From positions 18,647-82,646 of the forward strand of contig NZ_JAJNBZ010000025.1 of the NCBI RefSeq assembly GCF_021369635.1: a DNA stretch of 64,000 nucleotides, read 5' to 3'. The notes under the pieces are model-generated. The model was not told where the DNA came from and ran no database searches. It saw only the letters and a program-made list of their open reading frames with translations. Position numbers and translations under genes: made by a program. The stretch is from Paenibacillus profundus (GTDB taxonomy: Bacteria > Bacillota > Bacilli > Paenibacillales > Paenibacillaceae). This document shows, piece by piece, positions 35,739 through 44,486 of this stretch. Within the stretch, counting starts at the first letter, position 1, and every line of letters begins with the position of its first letter.

Positions 35739-36578
35739 GTGGAACTGAATCGGCTGCAAATTGCAGACTTTCTGCCCGATCGCAGTATGGCTGCATATGA
35801 GATGTATTTGGCGGACGAGGTTCCTTGGCATGGTCACGAATTTTATGAATGTACGATGATTGTGAGCGGTACGGGCAAACACCGGTTGAACAGCGAGGAG
35901 CTGACTCTTCAGCGGGGGGATGTGTTCGTCCTTACCCCAGGAGATTTCCATGCGATTGCGCCGGATAACGAAGAAGCGCTAGTAGTCGTCAATATTATTT
36001 TCAAGGAAAGCTGCATTACCAAGGAAACGTGGAAATGGCTGTTTGCCGACTCTTGGAACGCTATCCAATGCCAAGTAGGGATAGAGGCGATTGAAAATGC
36101 GCAGTTGATATACCGTGAGTACGAAGCGAATGAGCCAGGGGCGGAACGCATGATGCGTGCGTTGCTCGAACAGCTGTTAATCTGCATATTCCGGCAGGTG
36201 CGCCATAACGCCGAGAAGGTAAATACCGCACGATTACCATTATCCTCTGGGGAACTGGACGAGCCGATCCGAGCGGCGCAACGGTATATTCACCATCGCT
36301 TCCGCGAATCGATTACGCTGCAGTCCGCAGCTAAGCAGGCAGGCTGGTCGCCTCCATATTTCAGTGAAAGGTTCAAGAAGGCGACAGGAATGACGTTTCA
36401 GATCTATGTGCAGCAGCTGCGCTTGCAGTGCGCGCGGACGATGCTCGCAGAGAGCGACTGGCGGGTGACCGAAATATGCTATGCTTCCGGATTTAACAAT
36501 TTGGCGCATTTTGAAAGGGTATACAAGAAGAGGTTTGGTTGCTCGCCGCGGGATTCCCGCAAGGGCGCTAAAGGGTAA
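35739..36578 (+). CDS. AraC family regulator with cupin sensor domain
   Basis: The 279-residue protein has an N-terminal cupin (VPWHGHEFYECTMIVSGTGK, then LQRGDVFVLTPGDFHAI) and a C-terminal double helix-turn-helix (AQRYIHHRFRESITLQSAAK, then YFSERFKKATGMTF and ICYASGFNNLAHFERVYKKR). The GTG at 35739 has AAAGGAGG 8 bases before it; the upstream GTG at 35718 precedes this site. It lies directly before two Gfo/Idh/MocA dehydrogenases and probably controls them in response to a sugar or polyol. Confidence 0.9.
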   Translation: MELNRLQIADFLPDRSMAAYEMYLADEVPWHGHEFYECTMIVSGTGKHRLNSEELTLQRGDVFVLTPGDFHAIAPDNEEALVVVNIIFKESCITKETWKWLFADSWNAIQCQVGIEAIENAQLIYREYEANEPGAERMMRALLEQLLICIFRQVRHNAEKVNTARLPLSSGELDEPIRAAQRYIHHRFRESITLQSAAKQAGWSPPYFSERFKKATGMTFQIYVQQLRLQCARTMLAESDWRVTEICYASGFNNLAHFERVYKKRFGCSPRDSRKGAKG

Positions 36579-36668
36579 ACACGTGATACGGGTGATGGCC
36601 GGACTGCAAGATGATGAGATATGTATAGGCATGAGTAACTATATATGGAAGGAAAAGGAGAGATCGTG

Positions 36669-37643
36669 ATGATTCGAGTAGCTATTTTGAGCTATTGGCA
36701 CGTGCATGCAGAGGAGTATACGGAGGCGTTCCGCAACCATCCAGAGACAGAGGTAGTGGCGCTGTGGGATGAGAACGTAAAGCGCGGGGCCTCTTATGCG
36801 GACAAGTATGGGGTGGAATGTATTCCGTCACTTGACGAGCTGTTGAGCCGCACGGATATCGATGCGGTCGTTGTAACGACGCCGACGACGATGCACGAAG
36901 ACGTTATTGCGCGAGCCCTACGGGCGAAGAAGCATGTATTTACGGAAAAGGTGCTGTCCGTTACCGGAGCGGGTGCGGAAGCGCTGATGGCGGAAGCGAC
37001 CATGAATAACGTTATCCTGACTGTCGCGCTGCGCCGCCGTTATGAGAGTGAAGGCATAACGATCGAGCGGTTGGTAAAGGAAGGCACAGTCGGACAACCG
37101 ACCTTGATTCGCGTGCGCATGGCGCATAATGGAGCCACTGCCGGGTGGCTGCCAGAGCATTTCTACAGCTTGGAGGAGTGCGGCGGCGGAGCAATGATAG
37201 ACCTTGGCTGCCACCCAATGTATCTCATCCGTCTGCTTGCTGGCATTCCGCAAGCGGTGACGGCGGCTTATGGATATATGACGAAGCGGAAGGTCGAGGA
37301 TCATGCGGCGGCGCTCCTTCATTATGACAGCGGCGTCATCGGGATTGCGGAGACCGGATTCGTCACGGGCGGATCGCCATATACAATTGAAGTTCACGGA
37401 ACGGAAGGTTCTCTGTTATTTACGTCCGAACAAGGCAAGGACCTTCTCACGCTGCGCGGCGCCGACGGAACAGTGAAGCACATTCCACTCGACAAGCCTG
37501 AAGGTTCTATGTTCGACGAGTGGGTGAACCGCATGCTTGGCACGAAGCCGGAAGGCGACAATACAGCGCTGGCGATTGATCTGAGCCGTATAATGGAAGC
37601 AACTAATGAATCCGCGCGTATAGGCGGCACGGTACGTATTTAA
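36669..37643 (+). CDS. Gfo/Idh/MocA family oxidoreductase
   Basis: The 324-residue NAD(P)-dependent dehydrogenase has the Rossmann start VAILSYWHVHAEEYTEAFRN, which lacks the usual GxGxxG glycines. The EKVLSVTG loop occupies the position of the EKP catalytic Lys motif, and the GGGAMIDLGCHPMYLIRLL helix includes the active-site Asp and His. It oxidises or reduces a sugar or polyol at one carbon; substrate unknown. AAGGAGA precedes the ATG at 36669. It is paired with a second family member downstream. Confidence 0.85.
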   Translation: MIRVAILSYWHVHAEEYTEAFRNHPETEVVALWDENVKRGASYADKYGVECIPSLDELLSRTDIDAVVVTTPTTMHEDVIARALRAKKHVFTEKVLSVTGAGAEALMAEATMNNVILTVALRRRYESEGITIERLVKEGTVGQPTLIRVRMAHNGATAGWLPEHFYSLEECGGGAMIDLGCHPMYLIRLLAGIPQAVTAAYGYMTKRKVEDHAAALLHYDSGVIGIAETGFVTGGSPYTIEVHGTEGSLLFTSEQGKDLLTLRGADGTVKHIPLDKPEGSMFDEWVNRMLGTKPEGDNTALAIDLSRIMEATNESARIGGTVRI

Positions 37644-37689
37644 GGGTAAAGGAAACATATACAGTTAATAGGAATGGAGGAACGGCATT

Positions 37690-38787
37690 ATGACAGAACA
37701 AGTGATTCGAATCGGCATTATCGGCAGTGGCGGGATCGCAAGAATGCATGCGCGGGCGTATAAAAGGATTCCTGGCGTCGTGGTGGCGGCAGTAGCGGAT
37801 ATCGTGCCCGGCAGAGCGCAGGCACTCATTGATGAGGAGGGGCTGGCGGAAGCAGCGGCATTTGACAATACACGCAAGCTGCTGGAACAAGAGCTGCACG
37901 GCGTGAGCATCTGCACCCCGAACGTATCGCACCATGAGCAGGCGTTATTGTCACTGGAGGCAGGCAAGCACGTACTGGTGGAGAAGCCGTTATCCGTTAC
38001 ATTGGACGAGGGCATTGAAATGGTGGAGACTGCGGAACGTATGGGTAAAATGCTGAGTGTCGGCTTCCAGCCGCGCTACGACGACAATATTAAGCTGGTG
38101 CGGGAAATTGTGCAGTCCGGGCAACTCGGCGGTGTATACTATGCCGAGCTCGGGGGAGGCAGACCTCGCGGCATCCCGGGTGGAACGTTCATTCGGCGCG
38201 ACATCGCAGGCTCTGGTGCCATTGCGGACATCGGGTGCTACTCGCTAGATATGGCGCTATATGCGCTTAATCATCCGCGTCCGCTGACCGTATCCGCCTT
38301 TTCCGGCAACCGTCTCGGTACGAACCCAGCCATCTGTCCAGAGGCAGATCGCTTCGATGTCGAGGATTTCGGGGTGGCTTTCATTCGTTTTGAGAACGAC
38401 ATGGTCATGACGTTCAAGACGTCGTGGGCGATGCATCTCGATTCTATGGGCTCGACGTTCTTCCTTGGCTCGGAAGGCGGACTGAAGCTTGGTTCTGGCC
38501 GTACGGGCGCTTGGGGAGGCTCATTCGATTGCTTAGGGGATATCCGCATGTATCGGGATATGATGGGCCGGCAGACCGAGACGGCCATTCCGCTGTCAGG
38601 ACAACCACTCGACGAGCCGTTCTTCTTGAAAATATCCGATTTCGTCCGTGCGATCCGAGATGACGCCCCTGCGCCGGTGCCAGCGAGCGAAATACTCGTC
38701 CAACAGACGATAATCGACGCGCTTCTCCGTTCGGCCGCACAGAAGCGTGAGGTAGATGTGGAGTGGCCATCTATACTTCGAAGATAG
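37690..38787 (+). CDS. Gfo/Idh/MocA family oxidoreductase
   Basis: The 365-residue dehydrogenase has a classical dinucleotide motif IGIIGSGGIARMHARAY, the substrate-site loop VLVEKPLSV with catalytic Lys, and GSGAIADIGCYSLDMALYAL. GGAGG lies 9 bases before the ATG. Two consecutive enzymes of this family behind an AraC regulator suggest a two-step sugar or inositol conversion. Confidence 0.9.
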   Translation: MTEQVIRIGIIGSGGIARMHARAYKRIPGVVVAAVADIVPGRAQALIDEEGLAEAAAFDNTRKLLEQELHGVSICTPNVSHHEQALLSLEAGKHVLVEKPLSVTLDEGIEMVETAERMGKMLSVGFQPRYDDNIKLVREIVQSGQLGGVYYAELGGGRPRGIPGGTFIRRDIAGSGAIADIGCYSLDMALYALNHPRPLTVSAFSGNRLGTNPAICPEADRFDVEDFGVAFIRFENDMVMTFKTSWAMHLDSMGSTFFLGSEGGLKLGSGRTGAWGGSFDCLGDIRMYRDMMGRQTETAIPLSGQPLDEPFFLKISDFVRAIRDDAPAPVPASEILVQQTIIDALLRSAAQKREVDVEWPSILRR

Positions 38788-38863
38788 AGGCGACTCGTTT
38801 CTGATTCAAAGGGAGAATGGGCAAAGGCACGTAAAGCAGACATGCTAGCACGGTCCAATAATA

Positions 38864-38911
38864 TAGGGGCAGTTCCATAAGCAAAATATCTGCTTAGGGG
38901 CTGCCCCTTTG
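38864..38911. terminator. Bidirectional terminator
   Basis: AGGGGCAG/CTGCCCCT with inner TAAGCA/TGCTTA. It lies between the plus-strand dehydrogenase gene and the minus-strand small membrane protein gene. Confidence 0.85.
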
Positions 38912-38959
38912 TGTACGTTCCTTTTAATTGTGGCTACACTAATGAATGCGGCTTGAACA

Positions 38960-39226
38960 TCAACGCGGGATCGCGGAACGCATTCGCGACGATTTCGGAA
39001 CGTGGGAAGTCAGCTTCGTATGCCGAATCATGATATATATTACAAAACCAAATATCGGAGCAATGCTGACGATAAGCGTAATTCCTGCCGAGAATAAGAT
39101 GGAACGGTCGATGCGATAACTGTCGATAGAGGTCCAGATGGTGCATGCCCCATGGAGGATCAGAAGGAAGAACATGAGCTTCCCGGCGGGTGTGCTTATC
39201 CAAGACATTAATTCTATCCACAACAT
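38960..39226 (-). CDS. Small two-pass membrane protein, PLD-N-like
   Basis: This 88-residue protein has membrane segments at about residues 15-33 and 43-66. APIFGFVIYIMIRHTK resembles the second segment of the phospholipase-D-nuclease N-terminal (PLDc_N) small proteins, though this is only a weak likeness. AAGGAGGTAG gives a strong ribosome site before the ATG at 39226. Function unknown. Confidence 0.7.
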   Translation of the reverse strand: MLWIELMSWISTPAGKLMFFLLILHGACTIWTSIDSYRIDRSILFSAGITLIVSIAPIFGFVIYIMIRHTKLTSHVPKSSRMRSAIPR

Positions 39227-39342
39227 CGTAGCTACCTCCTTAATTACTGAACGGGATGCCTCAAATTATTAAGGGCTAAAGGGATTATAGTGTAACAATG
39301 GGGATTGAATCCATCGTTTTTTCCATCACCAACCTTACAATT

Positions 39343-39370
39343 TTGAAAGGTTTTCTTTTAGTTGTACAAT
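39343..39370 (+). promoter_or_regulatory. Promoter of ywiB-argS
   Basis: TTGAAA (39343-39348) and TACAAT (39365-39370), 16 bp apart, about 90 bases before ywiB. Confidence 0.65.
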
Positions 39371-39460
39371 AAACGTTGAACTTTTCCGGTCAAACCGGTT
39401 GCAAAAGGTTTGCTATTACCGGATAATTTAATAATCAGACTTTGCAGAATTGGAGTTAGA

Positions 39461-39988
39461 ATGATGACGGAACGCCAAGCGGAAGCGGCGAACAAGCTTA
39501 TGGTGCGCATCGTCATTGACAGCCGTCAAGATGATGAGCGCGTGACCCAAGAGGTAACTGGAGAGTTGTACCGCAAAGGTACGCATTTCTATGTACGATA
39601 CATCGAGCCGATAAATCATCCGGACGGTCAGAATGATGGCGACAGCGATATGAGTGCAAGCTCACCTACACAGGTGATGATAAAAATAAGCAAGCGTCAA
39701 ATCAAATTGACGCGGCGCGGACAAGTGGAGTCAGAGCAGACATTTTCTTATCGCGAGAAGCAGGGAGGCTACTATCGCTCCCAAGCACTGCGCTTTCCGA
39801 TGACTACGTATACCTCTCTGATGGAATGGAACAACCCGTGGCCATTTGAAGGACCGCTTCAGTTCGATCAATTAATGCTCACTTGGGCATACCAGCTTTA
39901 TATTGAAGAGCAATGTACGGGACAGTTCGAAATCAAGCTGAAGATGACACCCGCAGACACGCATAACAGAATGGCGCAGGAGGAATAG
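39461..39988 (+). CDS. ywiB: DUF1934 (YwiB) beta-barrel protein
   Basis: The 175-residue protein fits the YwiB/DUF1934 lipocalin-like fold: [34 protein letters not shown], then [20 protein letters not shown] and a C-terminal [19 protein letters not shown]. It sits 5 bases upstream of argS as in B. subtilis. Two adjacent ATGs (39461, 39464) follow GGAG; either may start. Function unknown. An acidic insert (about residues 54-66) is longer than in Bacillus. Confidence 0.85.
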   Translation: MMTERQAEAANKLMVRIVIDSRQDDERVTQEVTGELYRKGTHFYVRYIEPINHPDGQNDGDSDMSASSPTQVMIKISKRQIKLTRRGQVESEQTFSYREKQGGYYRSQALRFPMTTYTSLMEWNNPWPFEGPLQFDQLMLTWAYQLYIEEQCTGQFEIKLKMTPADTHNRMAQEE

Positions 39989-39993
39989 AGACA

Positions 39994-41673
39994 ATGAGCA
40001 TGAGTGTAATGGAGAAAATGAATGACCAAGTAAAGACTGCAATTGATGAGGCGATCGTGAAGGCCGGATTGGTGACGCGCGAAGAGCTGCCGTCCTTTGT
40101 CATCGAAGTGCCAAAGGACAAGTCGCACGGTGACTTGGCGACGAACGCGGCGATGCAGTTGACTCGCATTGCGAAGCGCAATCCGCGTCAGATCGCGGAA
40201 GTGATTATTGAGAACCTGGATAAAGCGGCGGCTTCTATTGAAAGTACCGAAATCGCGGGCCCAGGATTTATTAATTTCCGTATGAACAAAAGTTATCTGT
40301 ATGATGTGGTGCGGGAAGTTACCGACAAAGGTTCGGACTACGGTCGTATCGGCATTGGCGCCGGACAGCGCGTTCAAGTGGAGTTCGTCTCGGCGAACCC
40401 GACGGGAAGCCTTCACCTTGGGCATGCCCGAGGTGCAGCGGTTGGCGATGCGCTGTGCAACCTGCTTGATTATGCAGGTTATGAGATGACGCGCGAGTAC
40501 TATATTAATGATGCCGGCAACCAAGTGATGAACTTGGCGAAGTCGATTGAGTGCCGCTATAAGCAGGCGCTTGGTCTCGATGCGGACATGCCGGAAGACG
40601 GTTATTTCGGTGAAGATATTAAAGGTTTCGCGCAGGATCTGGTGAATAAGGAAGGCGATCGTCTTCTGCAGCTGGCCGAAGAAGAGCGTGCGAAGTATTT
40701 CCGCCAATTCGGACTGGAGAAAGAACTGGACAAAATTAAACGCGATCTCGGTCGCTTCGGCGTGCCGTTCGACGTATGGTTCAGTGAAACGTCATTGTAT
40801 GAGAACGGGGAAGTGACGAAGGCGCTCGACACACTGCGCACTACCGGACACGTCTATGAAGAAGAAGGCGCGACGTGGCTGCGCACGACAACATTTGGTG
40901 ACGACAAGAACCGCGTCTTGGTGAAAAACGATGGTTCCTACACTTATTTGACACCTGACGTTGCATACCATATGGATAAGTACGGCCGCGGCTTCGACCG
41001 CATGATTAACATTTGGGGCGCTGACCACCATGGCTACATTCCGCGGATGAAAGCGGCAATGGAAGCAGTTGGCAATGAACCGGACAAGTTGATTGTGCTC
41101 ATTGCTCAAATGGTCAGCTTGTTTCAGGATGGCGAGAAAGTGAAGATGTCGAAGCGTACCGGCAAAGCGGTCACGATGGAGGATTTGATGGAGGAAGTGG
41201 GCGTTGACGCGATCCGCTACTTCTTCACGATGCGCTCCATGGATTCTCATCTCGACTTCGACATGGATTTGGCGATTTCGACGTCGAACGAGAACCCAGT
41301 GTTCTACGTGCAGTATGCGCACGCGCGCATTTGCAGCATCTATCGTCAAGCAGAGGAGCAGGGAGTGGTATTGAAGCCGCTGCGCGATATTGACTTGACC
41401 ACGCTGACGACCGAGCATGAATACGATCTGCTACGCAAAATGGGCGAGCTGCCAGAAGAGATCGCAGTTGCGGCCCGTGATTATGCGCCGCATCGCTTAA
41501 TCCGGTACGTATACGAATTAGCGTCGCTCTTACACAGCTACTACAAGGCAGAGCGTGTCATTACTGAGGACCCGGAACAGACACAGGCTCGCCTGGCGCT
41601 GTTAGGCGCAGTGCGCACCGTTATCGCAAATGTGCTCCGGCTGGTAGGGGTATCTGCGCCAGAACGGATGTAA
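39994..41673 (+). CDS. argS: Arginyl-tRNA synthetase
   Basis: This 559-residue class I synthetase has the Add-1 N-terminal domain (residues 1-110), the HIGH motif as HLGHARG, and a KMSKS loop as KMSKRTGK. The DALR anticodon-binding C-terminus ([20 protein letters not shown]) follows. It charges tRNA-Arg. AGGAGGA is 9 bases before the ATG. Confidence 0.97.
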   Translation: MSMSVMEKMNDQVKTAIDEAIVKAGLVTREELPSFVIEVPKDKSHGDLATNAAMQLTRIAKRNPRQIAEVIIENLDKAAASIESTEIAGPGFINFRMNKSYLYDVVREVTDKGSDYGRIGIGAGQRVQVEFVSANPTGSLHLGHARGAAVGDALCNLLDYAGYEMTREYYINDAGNQVMNLAKSIECRYKQALGLDADMPEDGYFGEDIKGFAQDLVNKEGDRLLQLAEEERAKYFRQFGLEKELDKIKRDLGRFGVPFDVWFSETSLYENGEVTKALDTLRTTGHVYEEEGATWLRTTTFGDDKNRVLVKNDGSYTYLTPDVAYHMDKYGRGFDRMINIWGADHHGYIPRMKAAMEAVGNEPDKLIVLIAQMVSLFQDGEKVKMSKRTGKAVTMEDLMEEVGVDAIRYFFTMRSMDSHLDFDMDLAISTSNENPVFYVQYAHARICSIYRQAEEQGVVLKPLRDIDLTTLTTEHEYDLLRKMGELPEEIAVAARDYAPHRLIRYVYELASLLHSYYKAERVITEDPEQTQARLALLGAVRTVIANVLRLVGVSAPERM

Positions 41674-41704
41674 GATCAATTACGAATATGGCTGACCGTT
41701 ATAC

Positions 41705-41738
41705 GCTGGCGTCTCGAAGGAGGAGACGCCAGCTTTTT
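41705..41738 (+). terminator. Terminator of argS
   Basis: GCTGGCGTCTC pairs perfectly with GAGACGCCAGC, then Ts. Confidence 0.9.
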
Positions 41739-41824
41739 ATTTCCAAGCGAAGTCTGAGAGCATCTCTTGTATAATAGATGCAGCGTCATGCACAGATCCA
41801 CAGCAGACGGGAAGAAGGATGGTG

Positions 41825-43621
41825 ATGGCATTGATTCATCTGCTGCCTTTAATGATAGAACGTGTCGGCATTTTGCTAATTATTGCATTTGTGCTGTCAC
41901 GTATGAAGTCTTTCCGCCAAATCGTTCATCACGAGCATGGCTTGACCGAGAAATGGATGCTTATCGTCGTATTCGGCGCGTTTGGGGTCATTAGCAACTA
42001 TACCGGAGTTCAGATCCACGACAGCTCCATCTATTCGCAAGCGTGGCATACGGATGTAGATACGGGGAGCGCGATCGCGAACACGCGCATTATGGGTGTT
42101 GTCATCGGCGGACTGTTGGGGGGACCGCTTGTAGGAACCGGCGTCGGATTGATTGCAGGAGTGCATCGCCTTTCCTTAGGCGGTTATACTGCGGTTGCAT
42201 GCGGCATCTCGACCATTATGGCCGGCATTGTTACCGGAATAATTGGTAAGCGCTTTCGTGCACAAGGAAAGCAGGCCGCATGGCTAACCGCAGGAATCGG
42301 CATTCTGATGGAGTGCGCACAAATGGGTATCATCCTGCTTGTTGCCGAGCCGTGGGCCGACGCATGGGGGCTGGTGAAGATTATCGGTGTCCCGATGGTA
42401 GTAGTGAACGGCTTCGGCACCTTGCTGTTTATGCTCATTATCCAGTCTATATTTCAGGAAGAAGAGCGTTCCAGAGCATTGCAGACACATAAGGCGCTTT
42501 ATATTGCAGATCATACGCTGCCTTTCTTCCGCCAAGGCTTAAACGCGCATTCGTGCCGTGAAGCCGCCCAAATTATTTTAAAGGAGACGAACGCCGACGC
42601 CATCTCGATTACGAATCAGCATCAAATCTTGGCCCATGTCGGGACAGGTGCCGATCACCATATTGCGTTGCAGAGCATTTCAACGAGACTAACGAAGAAG
42701 GTGCTTGAAGAAGGCATCGTTCATAAGGCGTCTTCGCGCGAGGAGATCCAGTGTTATAACCTGGATTGCCCGCTGCAGGCCGCACTGGTGCTGCCGCTAA
42801 AGGTGCACGACAGCACGATTGGCACGCTAAAGCTATATTTCAGGCGTGCTACGAGGCTGGATCAAGTCGAACGGGAGTTGGCTGAGGGATTAAGCAAGCT
42901 TTTTTCCACCCAGTTGGAGCTGGCGGAAGCGGAGCTTCAGAGCAGGCTCTTGAAGGATGCTGAGATTAAAGCGCTGCAGGCCCAAGTGCATCCCCATTTT
43001 TTGTTCAATGCGTTCAACACCATTTCTGTGCTGTGCCGTACGGATCCTGAGCAAGCCAGAAAGCTGCTGCAGCAACTCAGTGTATATTTTCGCAGCAATC
43101 TTCAAGGTGCCCGCAAGATGCTCATTCCTCTGCACAAGGAACTGGAGCATGTAGAAGCCTATTTGTCATTGGAGCAGGCGAGATTCCCCGGCAAGTTTAC
43201 GATCGAAGCACATATCGACGCCTCTCTGAATGATGTATTGGTTCCGCCGTTCACGCTGCAGCCATTGGTGGAGAATGCCATCCGCCACGCCTTTTCCAAA
43301 GGCTTCACCGAGCCGATAGGTCGGGTGACGATAAGTGCGACTGCTGAGGGGGAGAGCATGATTTTGGTAACGAAGGACAACGGTAAAGGCATATCGGCAG
43401 ATATTGTGGGCGCTCTCGGTAAGCAAACCGTACAATCGGCGGAAGGAACCGGCACAGCCCTTTATAATATTAAGACGCGCATTGAAGAACTGTACGGGAA
43501 CCAGGCTTCCTTCCGTATTGCAAGTGAGACCGCCCAAGGAACGACAGTCCGCATCACCCTGCCTGTCCATTTCGTCGAAAGAGGTGATAATCTTGTTGAA
43601 GGCATTTATCGTGGAGGATGA
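41825..43621 (+). CDS. LytS/BtsS-type sensor histidine kinase
   Basis: The 598-residue kinase has a 5TM-LYT membrane sensor (residues 5-205, with GGLLGGPLVGTGVGLIAG), a GAF domain (about 225-360), a His_kinase domain with HPHFLFNAFNTISVL carrying the phospho-acceptor His, and an HATPase (LQPLVENAIRHAF and GTGTALYNIKTRI). Among three close starts the ATG at 41825 has the right distance from AAGAAGG. The next gene is its LytTR regulator, and a CstA-family transporter follows. In known systems (BtsS/BtsR with BtsT, LytS/LytT with PftAB) such kinases sense external pyruvate. Confidence 0.92.
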   Translation: MALIHLLPLMIERVGILLIIAFVLSRMKSFRQIVHHEHGLTEKWMLIVVFGAFGVISNYTGVQIHDSSIYSQAWHTDVDTGSAIANTRIMGVVIGGLLGGPLVGTGVGLIAGVHRLSLGGYTAVACGISTIMAGIVTGIIGKRFRAQGKQAAWLTAGIGILMECAQMGIILLVAEPWADAWGLVKIIGVPMVVVNGFGTLLFMLIIQSIFQEEERSRALQTHKALYIADHTLPFFRQGLNAHSCREAAQIILKETNADAISITNQHQILAHVGTGADHHIALQSISTRLTKKVLEEGIVHKASSREEIQCYNLDCPLQAALVLPLKVHDSTIGTLKLYFRRATRLDQVERELAEGLSKLFSTQLELAEAELQSRLLKDAEIKALQAQVHPHFLFNAFNTISVLCRTDPEQARKLLQQLSVYFRSNLQGARKMLIPLHKELEHVEAYLSLEQARFPGKFTIEAHIDASLNDVLVPPFTLQPLVENAIRHAFSKGFTEPIGRVTISATAEGESMILVTKDNGKGISADIVGALGKQTVQSAEGTGTALYNIKTRIEELYGNQASFRIASETAQGTTVRITLPVHFVERGDNLVEGIYRGG

Positions 43622-44339
43622 GCCGCTAGCACGAGATGAGCTTATTTATTTGCTGCGTCGCACGAAGCGAGTGGAGGTTGTAGGAGAGGCGGAGGCGAAG
43701 GATGAGGCACTGGTGCACATTGGGGCAGTTCGTCCCCATGTCGTTTTTTTAGATATACAGCTTGCAGAGGAAAGCGGCTTGGAGATTGCACAGCGGTTAA
43801 TGGAACTGGATGCGCCGCCGGCAATCGTGTTCGCCACCGCATACGATGAATATGCTTTAAAGGCATTCGAGCTGAACGCAGTTGATTATATATTGAAGCC
43901 CTTTGATGAGGTTCGCGTGCATCAGACAGTAGAGAGACTTAACAAGCAGCTTGTGATGAGGGTGCCGCCTAACTTGCGTTCCCCGGCGTCCCGTTCCTCA
44001 GTTCCGGAACGCCAGGATCGCTTAGCTATCACAGTGGATGAGCGGATCGTTGTGCTGCATGTCGATCATATTATTTATATCGGATTTGAAGAGGGGAAGA
44101 CCGTCATCGTGACGAAAGAACGGCATTACAAAGTTAGCGAGCCGTTAACGATGCTTGAGCGCAAGCTTCTACATCCTTCTATTATACGGGTGCATCGGGC
44201 TTATCTCGTCAATGTGGATCGGATTATAGAAATCGAGCCGTGGTTCCACTCCACCTGTCAATTGAAGCTCCAGGACGGTTCCCAGGTACCGGTCAGCCGC
44301 ACTTATATGAAGGATCTGAAGCAGATCCTCGGATTTTAG
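43593..44339 (+). CDS. LytTR-family response regulator
   Basis: This 248-residue regulator has a receiver with Asp in HVVFLDIQLAEESG and Lys in YILKPFDEVR, and a C-terminal LytTR DNA-binding domain (RLAITVDERIVVLHVDHIIY to HRAYLVNVDRI). The start is one of two TTG codons (43593 or 43596) after GAGGTGAT. It overlaps the kinase gene by 29 bases, implying coupling. Target is probably the transporter gene downstream. Confidence 0.92.
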   Translation: MLKAFIVEDEPLARDELIYLLRRTKRVEVVGEAEAKDEALVHIGAVRPHVVFLDIQLAEESGLEIAQRLMELDAPPAIVFATAYDEYALKAFELNAVDYILKPFDEVRVHQTVERLNKQLVMRVPPNLRSPASRSSVPERQDRLAITVDERIVVLHVDHIIYIGFEEGKTVIVTKERHYKVSEPLTMLERKLLHPSIIRVHRAYLVNVDRIIEIEPWFHSTCQLKLQDGSQVPVSRTYMKDLKQILGF

Positions 44340-44486
44340 ATTACGCACCACAACTGAAAACGTTTGCATCTCAAGCTTCTCTTTTTGCAGCTCACTCTCT
44401 TCCCTTCACATTCTATCGTGAAAATGAATAATTTTCGTTTTCATATTATAAGATAGCCACAAGGAAATCGAAGGGAGTGGCCACTA
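44340..44486 (+). promoter_or_regulatory. Transporter control region with cre site and palindrome
   Basis: TGAAAACGTTTGCA (44355-44368) matches the CcpA cre consensus at 13 of 14 positions. A 25-bp imperfect palindrome TGAAAANGAA-N5-TTCNTTTTCA lies at 44419-44443, just before a -10 candidate (TATTAT 44444-44449). No good -35 is present, as expected for regulator-activated transcription. A clear LytTR consensus pair was not found by eye. Confidence 0.6.
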
